Source of the DNA: Enterococcus sp. 9D6_DIV0238
GTDB lineage: Bacteria; Bacillota; Bacilli; Lactobacillales; Enterococcaceae
Length of the DNA: 64,000 bases
Assembly (NCBI RefSeq): GCF_002174455.2
Contig: NZ_CP147246.1
Span: forward strand, 2,520,001-2,584,000
Reading direction: 5' to 3'
This document shows positions 38,878 through 48,590 of the stretch, one piece after another. Positions within the stretch are counted from its first letter, which is position 1. Every line of letters begins with the position of its first letter. The notes below the pieces were generated by a model, which did no database searches, was not told the origin of the DNA, and saw only the letters and a program-made list of their open reading frames with translations. The position numbers and the translations under genes are program-made.

Positions 38878-41391
38878 GTGAGTTACGATCACAAGAAGAT
38901 TGAAAAAAAATGGCAAAAATATTGGGCGAAAAACAATAGCTTTATCACCCACGATGATCCAAACAAAAAGAAATTTTATGCACTGGATATGTTTCCATAT
39001 CCATCAGGTCAAGGACTGCACGTAGGACATCCAGAGGGCTATACAGCTACAGATATTTTATCTCGGATGAAACGAAGCCAAGGATATAGCGTTTTACATC
39101 CAATGGGATGGGATGCTTTTGGTTTACCAGCAGAGCAATATGCGCTAGATACAGGAAATGATCCAGCTGAATTCACAAAGAAAAATATTGAAACCTTTAA
39201 ACGTCAAATCAACTCATTAGGTTTTAGTTACGACTGGAATCGTGAGATCAATACGACTGATCCGGAATATTATAAATGGACACAGTGGATTTTTACTAAG
39301 CTGTATGAACATGGTTTAGCTTATGAAGCAGAAGTTGCAGTAAACTGGGTACCTGAACTTGGAACAGTTATTTCTAACGAAGAAGTGATCGATGGCAAAA
39401 GTGAGCGCGGCGGATATGATGTCGTCAGAAAACCAATGCGTCAATGGATGCTGAAAATAACGGCTTATGCAGATCGTTTGTTAGATGATCTAGAACTAGT
39501 GGACTGGCCGGAAAGTATCAAAGATATGCAGCGTAACTGGATCGGTCGCTCAGAAGGTGCGAATGTTACCTTTAAAGTAGATGGAACGAATGAAGAATTT
39601 ACTGTTTTTACAACAAGACCTGATACATTATTTGGTGCAACCTATACGGTGTTAGCTCCAGAGTTAGCATTAGTAAAACAAATAACTACACCAGAACAAA
39701 AAGAAGCTGTTGAAGCTTATATCGATGCTGCATCGAAAAAATCTGACTTGAATCGAACGGATTTGGCCAAAGAAAAAACTGGCGTCTTTACGGGTGCGTA
39801 TGCAGTAAATCCAGTTAATGGTGCGAAAATCCCAATTTGGATCGCAGATTATGTACTGGCTTCATATGGAACGGGAGCAATCATGGCTGTTCCGGCACAT
39901 GATGAACGTGACTATGAATTCGCTAAAACATTTGGTATCGAAATCATTCCAGTATTAGCTGGTGGAAATATTGCAGAAGCAGCATTCACAGGAGATGGTA
40001 CTCATATCAACTCAGGCTTTTTAGATGGTTTGAATAAAGAAGAAGCCATCGCTAAAATGAATGACTGGCTGGAAGAAAATCAAGTAGGGAAAAAAGAAAT
40101 CAGTTATCGTCTACGTGACTGGTTGTTCTCACGTCAACGTTATTGGGGTGAGCCAATCCCGGTGATCCATTGGGAAGATGGCACAACAACCACTGTACCT
40201 GAAGAAGAATTACCACTAAGATTGCCAAAAACAGACGACATCAAACCAAGTGGTACAGGAGAATCTCCTTTAGCTAACATCACTGAATGGGTCAATGTCG
40301 TTGATCCGGAAACAGGTAAAAAAGGTAAACGGGAAACCAATACTATGCCGCAATGGGCCGGTAGTTCATGGTACCATTTGCGTTATGTTGATCCGCACAA
40401 TAAAAAAGCACTTGCTGATTATAAAAAATTGGAACGTTGGTTGCCTGTAGATATTTATATCGGTGGAGCGGAACATGCTGTATTGCATCTACTATATGCT
40501 CGTTTCTGGCATAAATTCTTGTACGATATCGGGGTAGTGCCTACTAAAGAGCCTTATCAAAAATTGTACAACCAAGGAATGATTCTAGGCCAAAGCTTCC
40601 GTGATAGCCGTGGCGCTCTTGTTCCTACAAATATGGTCGAAAAACGGGATAATGTTTGGGTGAACATCGAAACAGGAGAAGAGCTGGAAGAAGCACCGGC
40701 AAAAATGAGTAAATCATTGAAAAATGTGGTGAATCCTGACGATGTCATTGAAAAATATGGTGCGGATACTCTTAGAATGTATGAAATGTTCATGGGGCCT
40801 TTAGATGCATCGATTGCTTGGAGCGAGAATGGATTAGAAGGCAGCCGTAAATTCTTAGATCGTGTATGGCGTTTGATCGTTGATGAGGATGATAAGATGC
40901 GTGATCGGATCACAACGGTCAATGATGGTCGCTTAACAAAAGTCTATAACCAAACAGTGAAAAAAGTTACGGAAGATATGGAGAATCTGCATTTCAACAC
41001 AGCTATTTCTCAATTGATGGTTTTTGTGAATGAAGCGAATAAAGTTGATGTATTGCCTTATGAGTATATCGAAGGTTTTGTTCAACTTTTAGCGCCAATT
41101 GCGCCTCATATCGGTGAAGAACTTTGGGCAATCTTAGGAAATGAAGAAAGTTTAACGAATGCACCGTGGCCAACATATGATGAAGCAGCCTTAGTTGAAG
41201 ATGAAGTTGAAGTCGTATTCCAAGTCAATGGAAAAGTTCGAGCAAAATTAAATGTTCCTAGAGGAATGAGTAAAGAAGAACTGGAAGAAAAAGCATTAGC
41301 GGCTGAAGAAATACAATCGTTTATTGAAGGAAAAACAGTTCGTAAAGTGATTGTCGTTCCTGAGAAGCTAGTGAATATCGTAGCGAATTGA
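38878..41391 (+). CDS. leuS: Leucyl-tRNA synthetase
   Basis: A cytoplasmic class I synthetase of 837 aa that charges tRNA-Leu. The HIGH motif is seen as HVGH in [16 protein letters not shown] and the KMSKS motif in AKMSKSLKN. The editing (CP1) domain includes the [12 protein letters not shown] and HDERD stretches. About 35 residues precede KMSKS (from [10 protein letters not shown]), an insertion I recall from other Lactobacillales LeuS. GTG start 38878 is supported by AGGAGGAG. Controlled by the T-box upstream. Confidence 0.97.
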   Translation: MSYDHKKIEKKWQKYWAKNNSFITHDDPNKKKFYALDMFPYPSGQGLHVGHPEGYTATDILSRMKRSQGYSVLHPMGWDAFGLPAEQYALDTGNDPAEFTKKNIETFKRQINSLGFSYDWNREINTTDPEYYKWTQWIFTKLYEHGLAYEAEVAVNWVPELGTVISNEEVIDGKSERGGYDVVRKPMRQWMLKITAYADRLLDDLELVDWPESIKDMQRNWIGRSEGANVTFKVDGTNEEFTVFTTRPDTLFGATYTVLAPELALVKQITTPEQKEAVEAYIDAASKKSDLNRTDLAKEKTGVFTGAYAVNPVNGAKIPIWIADYVLASYGTGAIMAVPAHDERDYEFAKTFGIEIIPVLAGGNIAEAAFTGDGTHINSGFLDGLNKEEAIAKMNDWLEENQVGKKEISYRLRDWLFSRQRYWGEPIPVIHWEDGTTTTVPEEELPLRLPKTDDIKPSGTGESPLANITEWVNVVDPETGKKGKRETNTMPQWAGSSWYHLRYVDPHNKKALADYKKLERWLPVDIYIGGAEHAVLHLLYARFWHKFLYDIGVVPTKEPYQKLYNQGMILGQSFRDSRGALVPTNMVEKRDNVWVNIETGEELEEAPAKMSKSLKNVVNPDDVIEKYGADTLRMYEMFMGPLDASIAWSENGLEGSRKFLDRVWRLIVDEDDKMRDRITTVNDGRLTKVYNQTVKKVTEDMENLHFNTAISQLMVFVNEANKVDVLPYEYIEGFVQLLAPIAPHIGEELWAILGNEESLTNAPWPTYDEAALVEDEVEVVFQVNGKVRAKLNVPRGMSKEELEEKALAAEEIQSFIEGKTVRKVIVVPEKLVNIVAN

Positions 41392-41410
41392 GTAATAGAG
41401 TAAAATCAAT

Positions 41411-41442
41411 AAAAAAGGTCTTGTTTAACAAGGCTTTTTTTA
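41411..41442 (+). terminator. Terminator of leuS
   Basis: AAAAAAGGTCTTGTT / AACAAGGCTTTTTT hairpin (with a small internal mismatch) ending in a T-run. Confidence 0.85.
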
Positions 41443-41470
41443 TTACTAAAATAGGAATGGAGGGATAGAA

Positions 41471-41872
41471 ATGAAGGTAATCAGTCATATGACATTCATT
41501 GTCCATGATTTAGAAAAAGCAACACAGTTTTTTGAACAAATTTTTGGTGCGAAAGAAGTCTATTCCAGCGGAGAAACAACATTTTCGATTGCTAGAGAAA
41601 AATTTTTCCTGATCGGAGATCTTTGGATCGCAATTATGGAAGGTGAACCGCTGCCGACAAAAACATACAATCATATCGCTTTTAAGATTGAAGAAGCAGA
41701 TTATGAGTTGTATTTAGAAAGAATCGATCGATTGGGATTAGAAATAAGAAAAGGTAGAATGCGTGTCGAAGGAGAAGCTAACTCCATTTATTTTTACGAT
41801 TTTGATAATCATCTGTTTGAGTTGCATACGGGGACATTAGAGGAACGCTTAAAACAGTACCAAAAAAAATAA
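41471..41872 (+). CDS. fosX: FosX-family fosfomycin hydrolase
   Basis: A 133-aa metalloenzyme of the vicinal-oxygen-chelate fold. Metal ligands are His6 (SHMTF), His68 (YNHIAF) and Glu117 (LFELHTG). Glu43 in REKFF matches the general base that lets FosX open the fosfomycin epoxide with water rather than a thiol. The C-terminal HTGTLEERL motif is typical. RBS GGAGGG. It lies next to an ABC-F gene but is separated by a 469-bp gap. Confidence 0.85.
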   Translation: MKVISHMTFIVHDLEKATQFFEQIFGAKEVYSSGETTFSIAREKFFLIGDLWIAIMEGEPLPTKTYNHIAFKIEEADYELYLERIDRLGLEIRKGRMRVEGEANSIYFYDFDNHLFELHTGTLEERLKQYQKK

Positions 41873-41936
41873 GTGCGCATTGAAGAACTTCATGATACAA
41901 TCAATGTATCGATTAAAAAGGTGGTGAATAAGTACG

Positions 41937-42056
41937 ATGGTCAACATGTCAAAAATAACAGCAAGCAATTCATTTATGTTAATGTATCTGGCTTTTTGTC
42001 ATGTCATTATTTCCAATTTTTTATTCCAAGGCACAAGTGTGTCCAATTTAGGATAA
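41937..42056 (+). CDS. Possible 39-aa hydrophobic peptide
   Basis: ATG 41937 follows AAAGGTGGTGAATAAG at a rather long spacing. The peptide begins MVNMSKITASNSF, has a hydrophobic middle (MLMYLAFCHVIISNFLF) and ends at TAA 42054-42056. It could be a leader peptide or a membrane micropeptide, or chance. Nothing homologous is recognised. Confidence 0.25.
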   Translation: MVNMSKITASNSFMLMYLAFCHVIISNFLFQGTSVSNLG

Positions 42057-42165
42057 TCAATTGAATAAAACAGACCATTCAGACTTATTTACTTAAAGAG
42101 TATTCATGATTAAATAACAAGTCGGTGTTAGAAGCATTAGCACTTACAATAGTAGATGACTGTGA

Positions 42166-42195
42166 AGGTTGAACAAAAATTGTTCAACTTTTTTT
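42166..42195 (+). terminator. Terminator/attenuator upstream of the ABC-F gene
   Basis: GTTGAACA pairs with TGTTCAAC across AAAAT, extended by AAG/CTT, and is followed by TTTTTTT. It lies between the small peptide and the ABC-F gene. Confidence 0.7.
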
Positions 42196-42341
42196 GCTTA
42201 CTTTAAAGTAATGTTCGGAGAAAAATAACTATCTAGAGACTTTTTTGATTTTTTGAATACCGTTTAAAAAATAGAAAATTCAAACCTCAAAGTATAAGCA
42301 ATCATTTTGTTGATCTGTCTGAATGGCAGAAAGAGGGAAAA

Positions 42342-43937
42342 ATGTTAATACAATTACAAAATATAACTAAAAATTACGGTGGTGTTCCATTATTTGAAGC
42401 ACTGAACCTGCAAATCGACAAAGGAGAGAAAGTTGGATTGATCGGCAGTAATGGTTCGGGTAAGTCAACACTACTAAAAATAATCACGGGTACCGAATCC
42501 CCAGATCTAGGAACTGTCAGCCGTAAGAAAAACAGTAAGATCGGCTACCTAAATCAAATTCCAGAAGCAACAGAACAAGAGGTGAAGCATTATTTATTAG
42601 AAACGTTTTCTGCTTTACTTGAGATTCAACAGCAATTGAGTTATTTAGAACAGAAAATGACTGAACCAGAATGTCAATTGGAACAAATTTTAGCTCGATA
42701 CGGACAAAAACAAGAAGAATTCACTCAAGCGGGCGGCTATGAAATGGAGAATCGTTTAACGATGATCGCAAATGGTTTAATGATCGCTCATCTTTTAGAG
42801 AAAAAGGTTTCTGATTTGAGTGGTGGAGAATTAACGATCGTAGCATTAGCAAGAGTTCTATTACAGGAGAATGAGCTTGTTTTATTGGATGAACCGACCA
42901 ATCATCTTGATGCACAAAGGATCTCGTGGTTGGAAGGATATCTAGCCTACGAAAAGACTGCATATCTGATCGTTTCACATGACCGTTTCTTTTTAGATAA
43001 TGTTGTTCAAAGAGTCATTGAGTTGGAAGATGGACGAATTCTTGAGTATAAAGGTAATTATTCAGCCTATAAAAAACAAAAAGATGAACAGCTCGAGAAG
43101 TTGAGAAAGGACTTTAATGAGCAGGAAAAAGAAGTGAAAAAATTAAAACAGTCGATTCGCCGTTTTCGACAATGGGGTCATGAAGGAGATAACGAGAAGT
43201 TTTTCAAAAAAGCAAAACAGCTGGAAAAACGGTTGGAAAAAATCCAAACAATCTCTAAACCAAAAGAAGAATCAAACAAAATTGGGAAGAATTTCAAAGA
43301 AACAGACCGTTCAGGGAAAGAAGTGCTTTTATTTAAAGGTGTCAGCAAAAGTTATGGTGATCAGTCTTTATTTACTCAGCTTGATTTCTCATTATTCTGG
43401 CAAGAACGTGCTGCTGTTATTGGGGAAAATGGTGTTGGTAAAAGTACTTTACTCAAATTGGCCTTGGACATGGAAAAGCCGGATGATGGCGAAATAAGAC
43501 ATGGAACAAATCTTAAAATCGGCTATTTATCTCAAGTTATTGACTACCAAAAGACAAAACAGACCATCCTCCAGCATTTTAGTGAGAGCTGTTCGCTATT
43601 GGAACAAGAAAGTCGCCAGATTCTGTCTAAATATTCATTTTATAAGGACGATGTGACGAAACAGGTTCGCTTTTTGAGTGGTGGTGAAAAAATTCGCCTA
43701 GAATTGGCTAAGCTGATGTACAACGAAGTAAATTTTCTTGTATTAGATGAGCCAACGAACCATTTAGATATTGAAACTAGAGAAGAAATCGAAGAGATTT
43801 TACAATTATTTAAAGGAACGTTGCTTGTCGTTTCTCATGATCGTTTTTTTCTACAGAAAATGTTTACTACATTTTTTGTGATTGAGGGAAAAGAAATCAG
43901 AAAAATAGAAGGAAGTTATATAGAAATCCTAAGTTAA
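42342..43937 (+). CDS. ABC-F family ATPase (ribosome-associated)
   Basis: The 531 aa have no TM segments and two ATPase domains. Domain 1: Walker A GSNGSGKST, signature LSGGE, Walker B LVLLDEPTNHLD. Domain 2: GENGVGKST, LSGGEK, FLVLDEPTNHLD. An about 80-residue charged linker (near 245-325) is the arm that reaches into the ribosome in this family. Members either protect ribosomes from antibiotics or help translation; I cannot assign it to a named resistance class. RBS GAGGG. It ends at a strong terminator. Confidence 0.85.
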   Translation: MLIQLQNITKNYGGVPLFEALNLQIDKGEKVGLIGSNGSGKSTLLKIITGTESPDLGTVSRKKNSKIGYLNQIPEATEQEVKHYLLETFSALLEIQQQLSYLEQKMTEPECQLEQILARYGQKQEEFTQAGGYEMENRLTMIANGLMIAHLLEKKVSDLSGGELTIVALARVLLQENELVLLDEPTNHLDAQRISWLEGYLAYEKTAYLIVSHDRFFLDNVVQRVIELEDGRILEYKGNYSAYKKQKDEQLEKLRKDFNEQEKEVKKLKQSIRRFRQWGHEGDNEKFFKKAKQLEKRLEKIQTISKPKEESNKIGKNFKETDRSGKEVLLFKGVSKSYGDQSLFTQLDFSLFWQERAAVIGENGVGKSTLLKLALDMEKPDDGEIRHGTNLKIGYLSQVIDYQKTKQTILQHFSESCSLLEQESRQILSKYSFYKDDVTKQVRFLSGGEKIRLELAKLMYNEVNFLVLDEPTNHLDIETREEIEEILQLFKGTLLVVSHDRFFLQKMFTTFFVIEGKEIRKIEGSYIEILS

Positions 43938-43955
43938 TATTTAAAGTGAATTGGC

Positions 43956-43997
43956 AAGAGATAAAGAGGAGGTAATCCCACTTTATCTCTTCTTTTT
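43956..43997 (+). terminator. Terminator of the ABC-F gene
   Basis: AAGAGATAAAG pairs perfectly with CTTTATCTCTT, followed by CTTTTT. The remaining gap to 44230 is AT-rich and should hold the promoter of surface locus 2; no clear consensus pair is seen. Confidence 0.85.
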
Positions 43998-44230
43998 AAT
44001 TTTTTTTTTCACTTTTTGAGCTAAAAGAGAATCGTTATAAAAATAGAAAGAAAAACATAATAAAAAGTTTTGATGATTAAACTTAAAGTTTTATCAAAAA
44101 CAAATGTAATTATTCAGAAAAAATAAAGAATAACGAAATTAAATTGATATTAATTAGAAATTACAATACAATGATAGTTATAGTAGATTCGTTATAGTTT
44201 TGTTTTTTTACAAGAGTAAAGGAGGCAATC

Positions 44231-46885
44231 GTGAAAAAGAATGTATCGCATGTCTTGATTTATTTTTTGATTCTGCTGATTTTCCCAAGCGATTGGTCCT
44301 ACGCTTTAGAGGCAGAACCAATACAAGATAAGGAAGAAATAATTACGGAAGAAACTGCTGGATCTTCGGAGCATACAGAGCTATCTTCTGAATCAGCTGA
44401 CCCTGATTTGGATGAGCATTCAGAAGAAAGTAGTGAAAATTTACCTGTAGATAAAGTAGAAAATAAAGAAATAAACGACAAAAATTTAGAAGAATTTCCA
44501 TCAGATGATGTTGAATTGGATCAGACAAAGATTTCTCGGGCTGCTGTGCAGGCAGAAGATGGTTTTTGGCTAGTCGATTCAGCTACAACGCTAACAGAGT
44601 ATTTGAAGGATAGTCAAAAATTAAAATTTCGTCTAACGAATGATCTAAATTTGGGAACTTCGGCTTTTCAATTGAAATCAGGAATGATCATTGATGGAGC
44701 AGGGTATACGATCACCTATAATAAAGCAGGTACAGCTGCTCAAGGCTTTTATACTAATCAGGCAGATGCTGTAATTGAGATTCGAAATACGCAGTTTGGT
44801 AATCCTGATGGCTCAGGAGCGGTTGGGTATTATGGTATCGTTACTGGCTCTGCTACAAATGTCACACTTATCTATGACTCTATTTCCTACTATTCAAATA
44901 ATGGACAGATGATCTATAACCCTAACGGTTCGGTCATCATGAGAGGGAATAATACGATCGATCAAAAAGGAACGAGTACATACTCCCAAGAATGGGCAGA
45001 GATCAATTATGTAGAAATCGAGAATGGACAAACAACTATTGAACATTCATCGAATCAGACAAGTGCGTTTATTTGGTCGACAGGAACTGCTTCAGGAAAT
45101 CCTCATGCGAATACCTCGCAAATTGTCGTAAGAGAAAACGCCAAGCTGGATATTAAGACAAACAGCAATATGACTTATGGGACGCTTGCTCCAAGCTATA
45201 TTGTTGAGAAAAATGCTGTTTTTAATCTGGATAAGGTGACTTTGGCAACAGGCGGAACAAGAAATCAGTTTTTTTATTCATCACAAACACAGCCGGTCAA
45301 TTTTTCATTTCAGGAAAATGCCAAGGTCAATTTCATTTTACCGCTGCCGATCAACCTAAATACTTCAAAAGGAGGTATGGCAATCGGCAAAGATGCAGAA
45401 GTCTCGATCGATGTAGCCAGCGGGGCTATTTTTACAACAGGTTCATCTAGCTCATTCGCTGTGACAATGGATCACTCAAAGAAAGTTGCTTTTTCCAGCA
45501 CTAGTGCAGGAACGCTTGGACTAAACGGAGCTAGTGGTGTAAAGAACTTAGGTTTTACTAGTGACTATTTACAAAAGGTTGAGACTTTTACAACAAATAC
45601 AGCTACTTCACCGACGCACGAGATATTGAAACAAGCCTCTGATTTGAGTGTGCAAGGAGCTAATTTTACGAATCTAGCTAGCTCACCGGACCCTTTTGAT
45701 ACTCAAGAAATTGCGGCGTTAAAAGGCGCACAAAAAATCGTTTTTAGCGCATTTGTCGATGTGGCTGACCAATTAAAGCTTACAACAGCGAATGAAACGG
45801 CGACATCCGTTACGCTAAAAGGGACATCATTTAACAATGGGAGCCCAGCGTCTAAGGTCAAATTTTATTTATTTACCTCTATAGAAGATTTAAATCAACC
45901 GGATAAAGCGAAGCATATTTTATCATTAGACTCTTTTGATGATCAGCAAAATACGATGCTTGAGTCTGCTTATCAAGTGACAGCGACAATGCTAAATCCG
46001 AATACAAATTATTGGGCTCAAATGGTTGTGATCAATCAAGCAGGACAAAGTCAATTTTCAGAGTCAGTGTTAGTTACTACAAAGCCGCAATTGGAAAGCC
46101 TTGAAGCAAATGTTACAACCACATCAGCGGTTATAGAAGGAGTGCTGTCAAGTGATACAGGCTACTGGACAGATTACTCTTCAGGAGAAGAATCAGGTGT
46201 TGGCGGGCAAGCTGCGTATTATGGCGGAAATTATCAACAAGTACAAGTAGAATATAGTACTGATAAGGAATTTGCAGCAGAGGATACGAACGTTCAACTG
46301 GCCGATTTATCTGGAGACAAAAATCAGTTGTTTAGAACTAAACTTAAAGGATTAAAAGCAGAAGTGACCTATTATGTACGAGTACGTGTTATTGGTCTTT
46401 CTGGAGAAGAAGTGATCTTGGCGTTGGATCCGTTGACCCAATTTACTACCATAGCAGAGATCATCAATGTGGAAGTGCCGATCGAAATGAATTTTCAAAC
46501 GAGGAACAAAGATCTCGGGACAGCTCAACAAGGACAAATCACTTCGCCGAATTATGCAGTTGTCAATAAAGGCAACACACCGACAAAAATCACGTTAACT
46601 AATTTGACGAAGGAAAATGCCGACGCTAGTCAGCTTCAGCTTTTAAGTGATCTCTCAGGAACTGAGGGAACTGAAGAATTGGCCTTGAAGCTTTTGGTTG
46701 AAGCTAATCAGATTTCGACCCATTTTTTAACAAGTCAACTTGCGAGCCAGCCGCAAACGATCGGTGAACTAAATCCTAATGAACACCAAAGCTTAAGGTT
46801 AGAAGGAAAATATTTTAATCCTGATAGTACCGCGTCATTTCCGCAATATAAATTGACGTTCAAAGTCGAAAAAAATGAAGAATAA
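44231..46885 (+). CDS. Large secreted beta-helix/fibronectin-like surface protein (locus 2)
   Basis: An 884-aa protein with signal peptide (about 1-26) and acidic Ser/Glu-rich linker (about 28-105). A beta-helix-like region follows (about 110-480: LRFRLTNDL-type LKFRLTNDLNLG, MIIDGAGYTITY, VIMRGNNTI), then fibronectin-like modules (about 530-720). The final 150 residues (VPIEMNFQTRN, YAVVNKGNTPTKITL, YKLTFKVE) resemble the small secreted protein at 47497. The beginning of the beta-helix matches that of the large WxL protein in locus 1, but no W-x-L motif ends the protein. GTG start 44231 follows AAAGGAGG. First gene of a four-gene locus. Confidence 0.8.
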   Translation: MKKNVSHVLIYFLILLIFPSDWSYALEAEPIQDKEEIITEETAGSSEHTELSSESADPDLDEHSEESSENLPVDKVENKEINDKNLEEFPSDDVELDQTKISRAAVQAEDGFWLVDSATTLTEYLKDSQKLKFRLTNDLNLGTSAFQLKSGMIIDGAGYTITYNKAGTAAQGFYTNQADAVIEIRNTQFGNPDGSGAVGYYGIVTGSATNVTLIYDSISYYSNNGQMIYNPNGSVIMRGNNTIDQKGTSTYSQEWAEINYVEIENGQTTIEHSSNQTSAFIWSTGTASGNPHANTSQIVVRENAKLDIKTNSNMTYGTLAPSYIVEKNAVFNLDKVTLATGGTRNQFFYSSQTQPVNFSFQENAKVNFILPLPINLNTSKGGMAIGKDAEVSIDVASGAIFTTGSSSSFAVTMDHSKKVAFSSTSAGTLGLNGASGVKNLGFTSDYLQKVETFTTNTATSPTHEILKQASDLSVQGANFTNLASSPDPFDTQEIAALKGAQKIVFSAFVDVADQLKLTTANETATSVTLKGTSFNNGSPASKVKFYLFTSIEDLNQPDKAKHILSLDSFDDQQNTMLESAYQVTATMLNPNTNYWAQMVVINQAGQSQFSESVLVTTKPQLESLEANVTTTSAVIEGVLSSDTGYWTDYSSGEESGVGGQAAYYGGNYQQVQVEYSTDKEFAAEDTNVQLADLSGDKNQLFRTKLKGLKAEVTYYVRVRVIGLSGEEVILALDPLTQFTTIAEIINVEVPIEMNFQTRNKDLGTAQQGQITSPNYAVVNKGNTPTKITLTNLTKENADASQLQLLSDLSGTEGTEELALKLLVEANQISTHFLTSQLASQPQTIGELNPNEHQSLRLEGKYFNPDSTASFPQYKLTFKVEKNEE

Positions 46886-46895
46886 GAGGATATCT

Positions 46896-47432
46896 ATGGA
46901 ACAACAAAACCAGAAGAATGAAAAGAAAAAGAACAAACGAATCCTGCTATTATTATTGCTGCTGCTTTTAGCGGCAGCAGCAGGTGGTCTCTATTACTAT
47001 TTTTCAAATAAAACCGAACCTGTTCAAGTCGTTTCAGGAGATTATTTGCCTGATAGCAAAGGGGCAAAAAAAATGACCGATGCAGAACTCAAGGCAGCGG
47101 AACAAAAAGCTGTGGATGAAAGTAAATTCAACATGGTCATCAAATCAGTCGCAGTCTTTGAAACAGGGGAAAGTGAAGGCAGTCTTTACATTCAAAATCC
47201 AGTTGAAAATGGCTATCCGATCAATGTCGTCATCCGTTTAGATGAAACCGGTGAACAAGTTTACTCATCAGGAGCTATTCAGCCTGGCTATGAAATAACC
47301 AGTGCAAAGCTTGATAAAACATTAGCTAAAGGGGACCATCCCGCAACTGCGACATTTGATATCTACGATGCAAAAACCAAACAAAAGCGCGGACAAGTTC
47401 AAGCAGGAATTACACTCCAAATCAACAATTAA
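46896..47432 (+). CDS. Single-TM extracellular protein of locus 2, function unknown
   Basis: The 178 aa have a basic cytoplasmic start (about 1-18, KNEKKKNKR), a TM helix made of Leu/Ala (about 19-40) and an extracellular beta-rich domain (SLYIQNPVENGYPINVVIRLD, ATFDIYDAKTK, AGITLQINN). It is not recognised, but its place in the locus fits a membrane-side partner like the DUF916 protein of locus 1. ATG 46896 is chosen because AAGAGGAT lies just upstream; the in-frame ATG at 46875 overlaps the previous gene and has no ribosome site. Confidence 0.7.
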   Translation: MEQQNQKNEKKKNKRILLLLLLLLLAAAAGGLYYYFSNKTEPVQVVSGDYLPDSKGAKKMTDAELKAAEQKAVDESKFNMVIKSVAVFETGESEGSLYIQNPVENGYPINVVIRLDETGEQVYSSGAIQPGYEITSAKLDKTLAKGDHPATATFDIYDAKTKQKRGQVQAGITLQINN

Positions 47433-47496
47433 TCACGAGTTTAACAGAGGATTCTGTTAAAAATAAATTATCACACACATAGAAGGAGAAACCAAT

Positions 47497-48153
47497 ATGA
47501 AGAAAACCAATTTATTAGTAGCAGCAGCGATGCTAAGTTTAAGTGTAACTGGTCTGACAGACACAGCATTAGCACAAACGATCGATGGAGAAAATTCAGC
47601 TGATGTGATCATCAACGGAACGATCGGTAAATTAGATAATACAGATCCAGATACAAACATTCCAGAAGGTTCTGATGAATGGATCAACGTCACTGTTGAC
47701 ACAGCAACTGCTTTCCACACAACAACAGCTAGCGCACATAAAAACATCGAATCAGCGGATTACAGTATTGTAAATAATTCTGGGCGCGGCGTAGCTGTGA
47801 CTCTGAACACAATTGCAGGAACACCAACGTATGTAGACACATTGACGATCAATGCAAAGGGCACAGGATTAGCTAATACGCCTACTGCTACTAATTTAGT
47901 TGCAAGTAAAGCACTTGTTGATCTATCAAGTTCACCTGTTTGGATGACATTGGCAAACAAAGATGGTCGTCTGAATATCGATACGGATGCAGCTTCTGCA
48001 TACGCAAATTCAGCAAAATTCTATTACACAGGTACAACAGTAGATAACTTACCAGCTGATGTGGATCAAACGGCTACGGCTGAAAATTACACATTGACAT
48101 TGAAATTCACATCGATTCAAAAAGATGGGACAACACTTGGTGTGACACCATAA
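47497..48153 (+). CDS. Small secreted beta-rich protein of locus 2
   Basis: A 218-aa protein with signal peptide ending at ALAQ (about residue 27). The mature N-terminus is followed by INGTIGKLDN, then a beta-rich body (WINVTVDTATAFHTT, YSIVNNSGRGVAVTL, KFYYTGT, YTLTLKFTS). Several of these strands correspond to the last 150 residues of the 44231 protein. The overall plan is that of small WxL proteins (signal, GTI strand, barrel), but no W-x-L motif exists. Strong AAGGAGA RBS suggests it is the abundant subunit. Confidence 0.7.
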   Translation: MKKTNLLVAAAMLSLSVTGLTDTALAQTIDGENSADVIINGTIGKLDNTDPDTNIPEGSDEWINVTVDTATAFHTTTASAHKNIESADYSIVNNSGRGVAVTLNTIAGTPTYVDTLTINAKGTGLANTPTATNLVASKALVDLSSSPVWMTLANKDGRLNIDTDAASAYANSAKFYYTGTTVDNLPADVDQTATAENYTLTLKFTSIQKDGTTLGVTP

Positions 48154-48173
48154 GGAATTAAAGGTCGTGATGA

Positions 48174-48497
48174 ATGATGAAACAATTTAGTCTTTCGATC
48201 GTCACATGTATTCTTTTGATAGGCTGCAGCTTTAATTTTCCATTGCCGACACAAGCATCTGAAGCGGATATCCAAATTCGCGGAACAGTTGGCAGTGAGA
48301 GGCAAACGGAGATAGAACAGTCATCGAAAGAATCAGAAGTGCAACAAGAGCTTGCACAACCAAAACAAACACACATAGCATTAAAAAAATTTCCCAACAC
48401 AGGTAACAAGGCAAATAACTTAGCATCAGTAGGTTTTCTCCTATTAACGATTTACCTGTTGCTATTGGTAAGGGAAGCACATAGAAAACATGATTAA
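48174..48497 (+). CDS. Small sortase substrate with FPNTG motif
   Basis: A 107-aa protein: signal peptide (about 1-29), N-terminal strand IQIRGTVGS, charged Gln/Glu/Ser spacer (about 42-65), then sorting signal FPNTGN, TM segment and REAHRKH tail. Leu of LPXTG is replaced by Phe. It matches in size and layout the YPSTG protein of locus 1. It starts 21 nt after the previous stop; ATG 48174 or 48177 are both possible. Confidence 0.82.
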   Translation: MMKQFSLSIVTCILLIGCSFNFPLPTQASEADIQIRGTVGSERQTEIEQSSKESEVQQELAQPKQTHIALKKFPNTGNKANNLASVGFLLLTIYLLLLVREAHRKHD

Positions 48498-48507
48498 CTA
48501 AATGCAT

Positions 48508-48561
48508 AGAGAAAAACCAGAAGAATCAACTGAAATGTTTCTTCTGGTCTTTCTCTTTTTT
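48508..48561 (+). terminator. Terminator of surface locus 2
   Basis: GAGAAA and ACCAGAAG pair with CTTCTGGT and TTTCTC, followed by a long T-run. Confidence 0.88.
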
Positions 48562-48590
48562 TGAATGAAGATGGATGAAAGAAGCAAGGA

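Larger units (their letters stand above)
41873..42341 (+). other. Intergenic leader before the ABC-F gene
   Basis: A 469-bp stretch with one possible small gene (41937-42056), a GATACA/TGTATC dyad at 41894-41910, and an intrinsic terminator at 42166-42195 about 150 nt before the ABC-F start. ABC-F resistance genes are often regulated by leader attenuation, so this may be such a leader; no antiterminator partner was worked out. Confidence 0.4.

Noticed and set aside
40610..40710. Insertion before KMSKS in LeuS as an anomaly
   Set aside because: Similar insertions occur, as I recall, in LeuS of other Lactobacillales, so it is not treated as novel.
41873..42064. 63-codon frame starting with GTG right after fosX
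   Set aside because: No ribosome site, a start touching the fosX stop and unremarkable composition; the 39-codon frame in another phase has at least a ribosome site.
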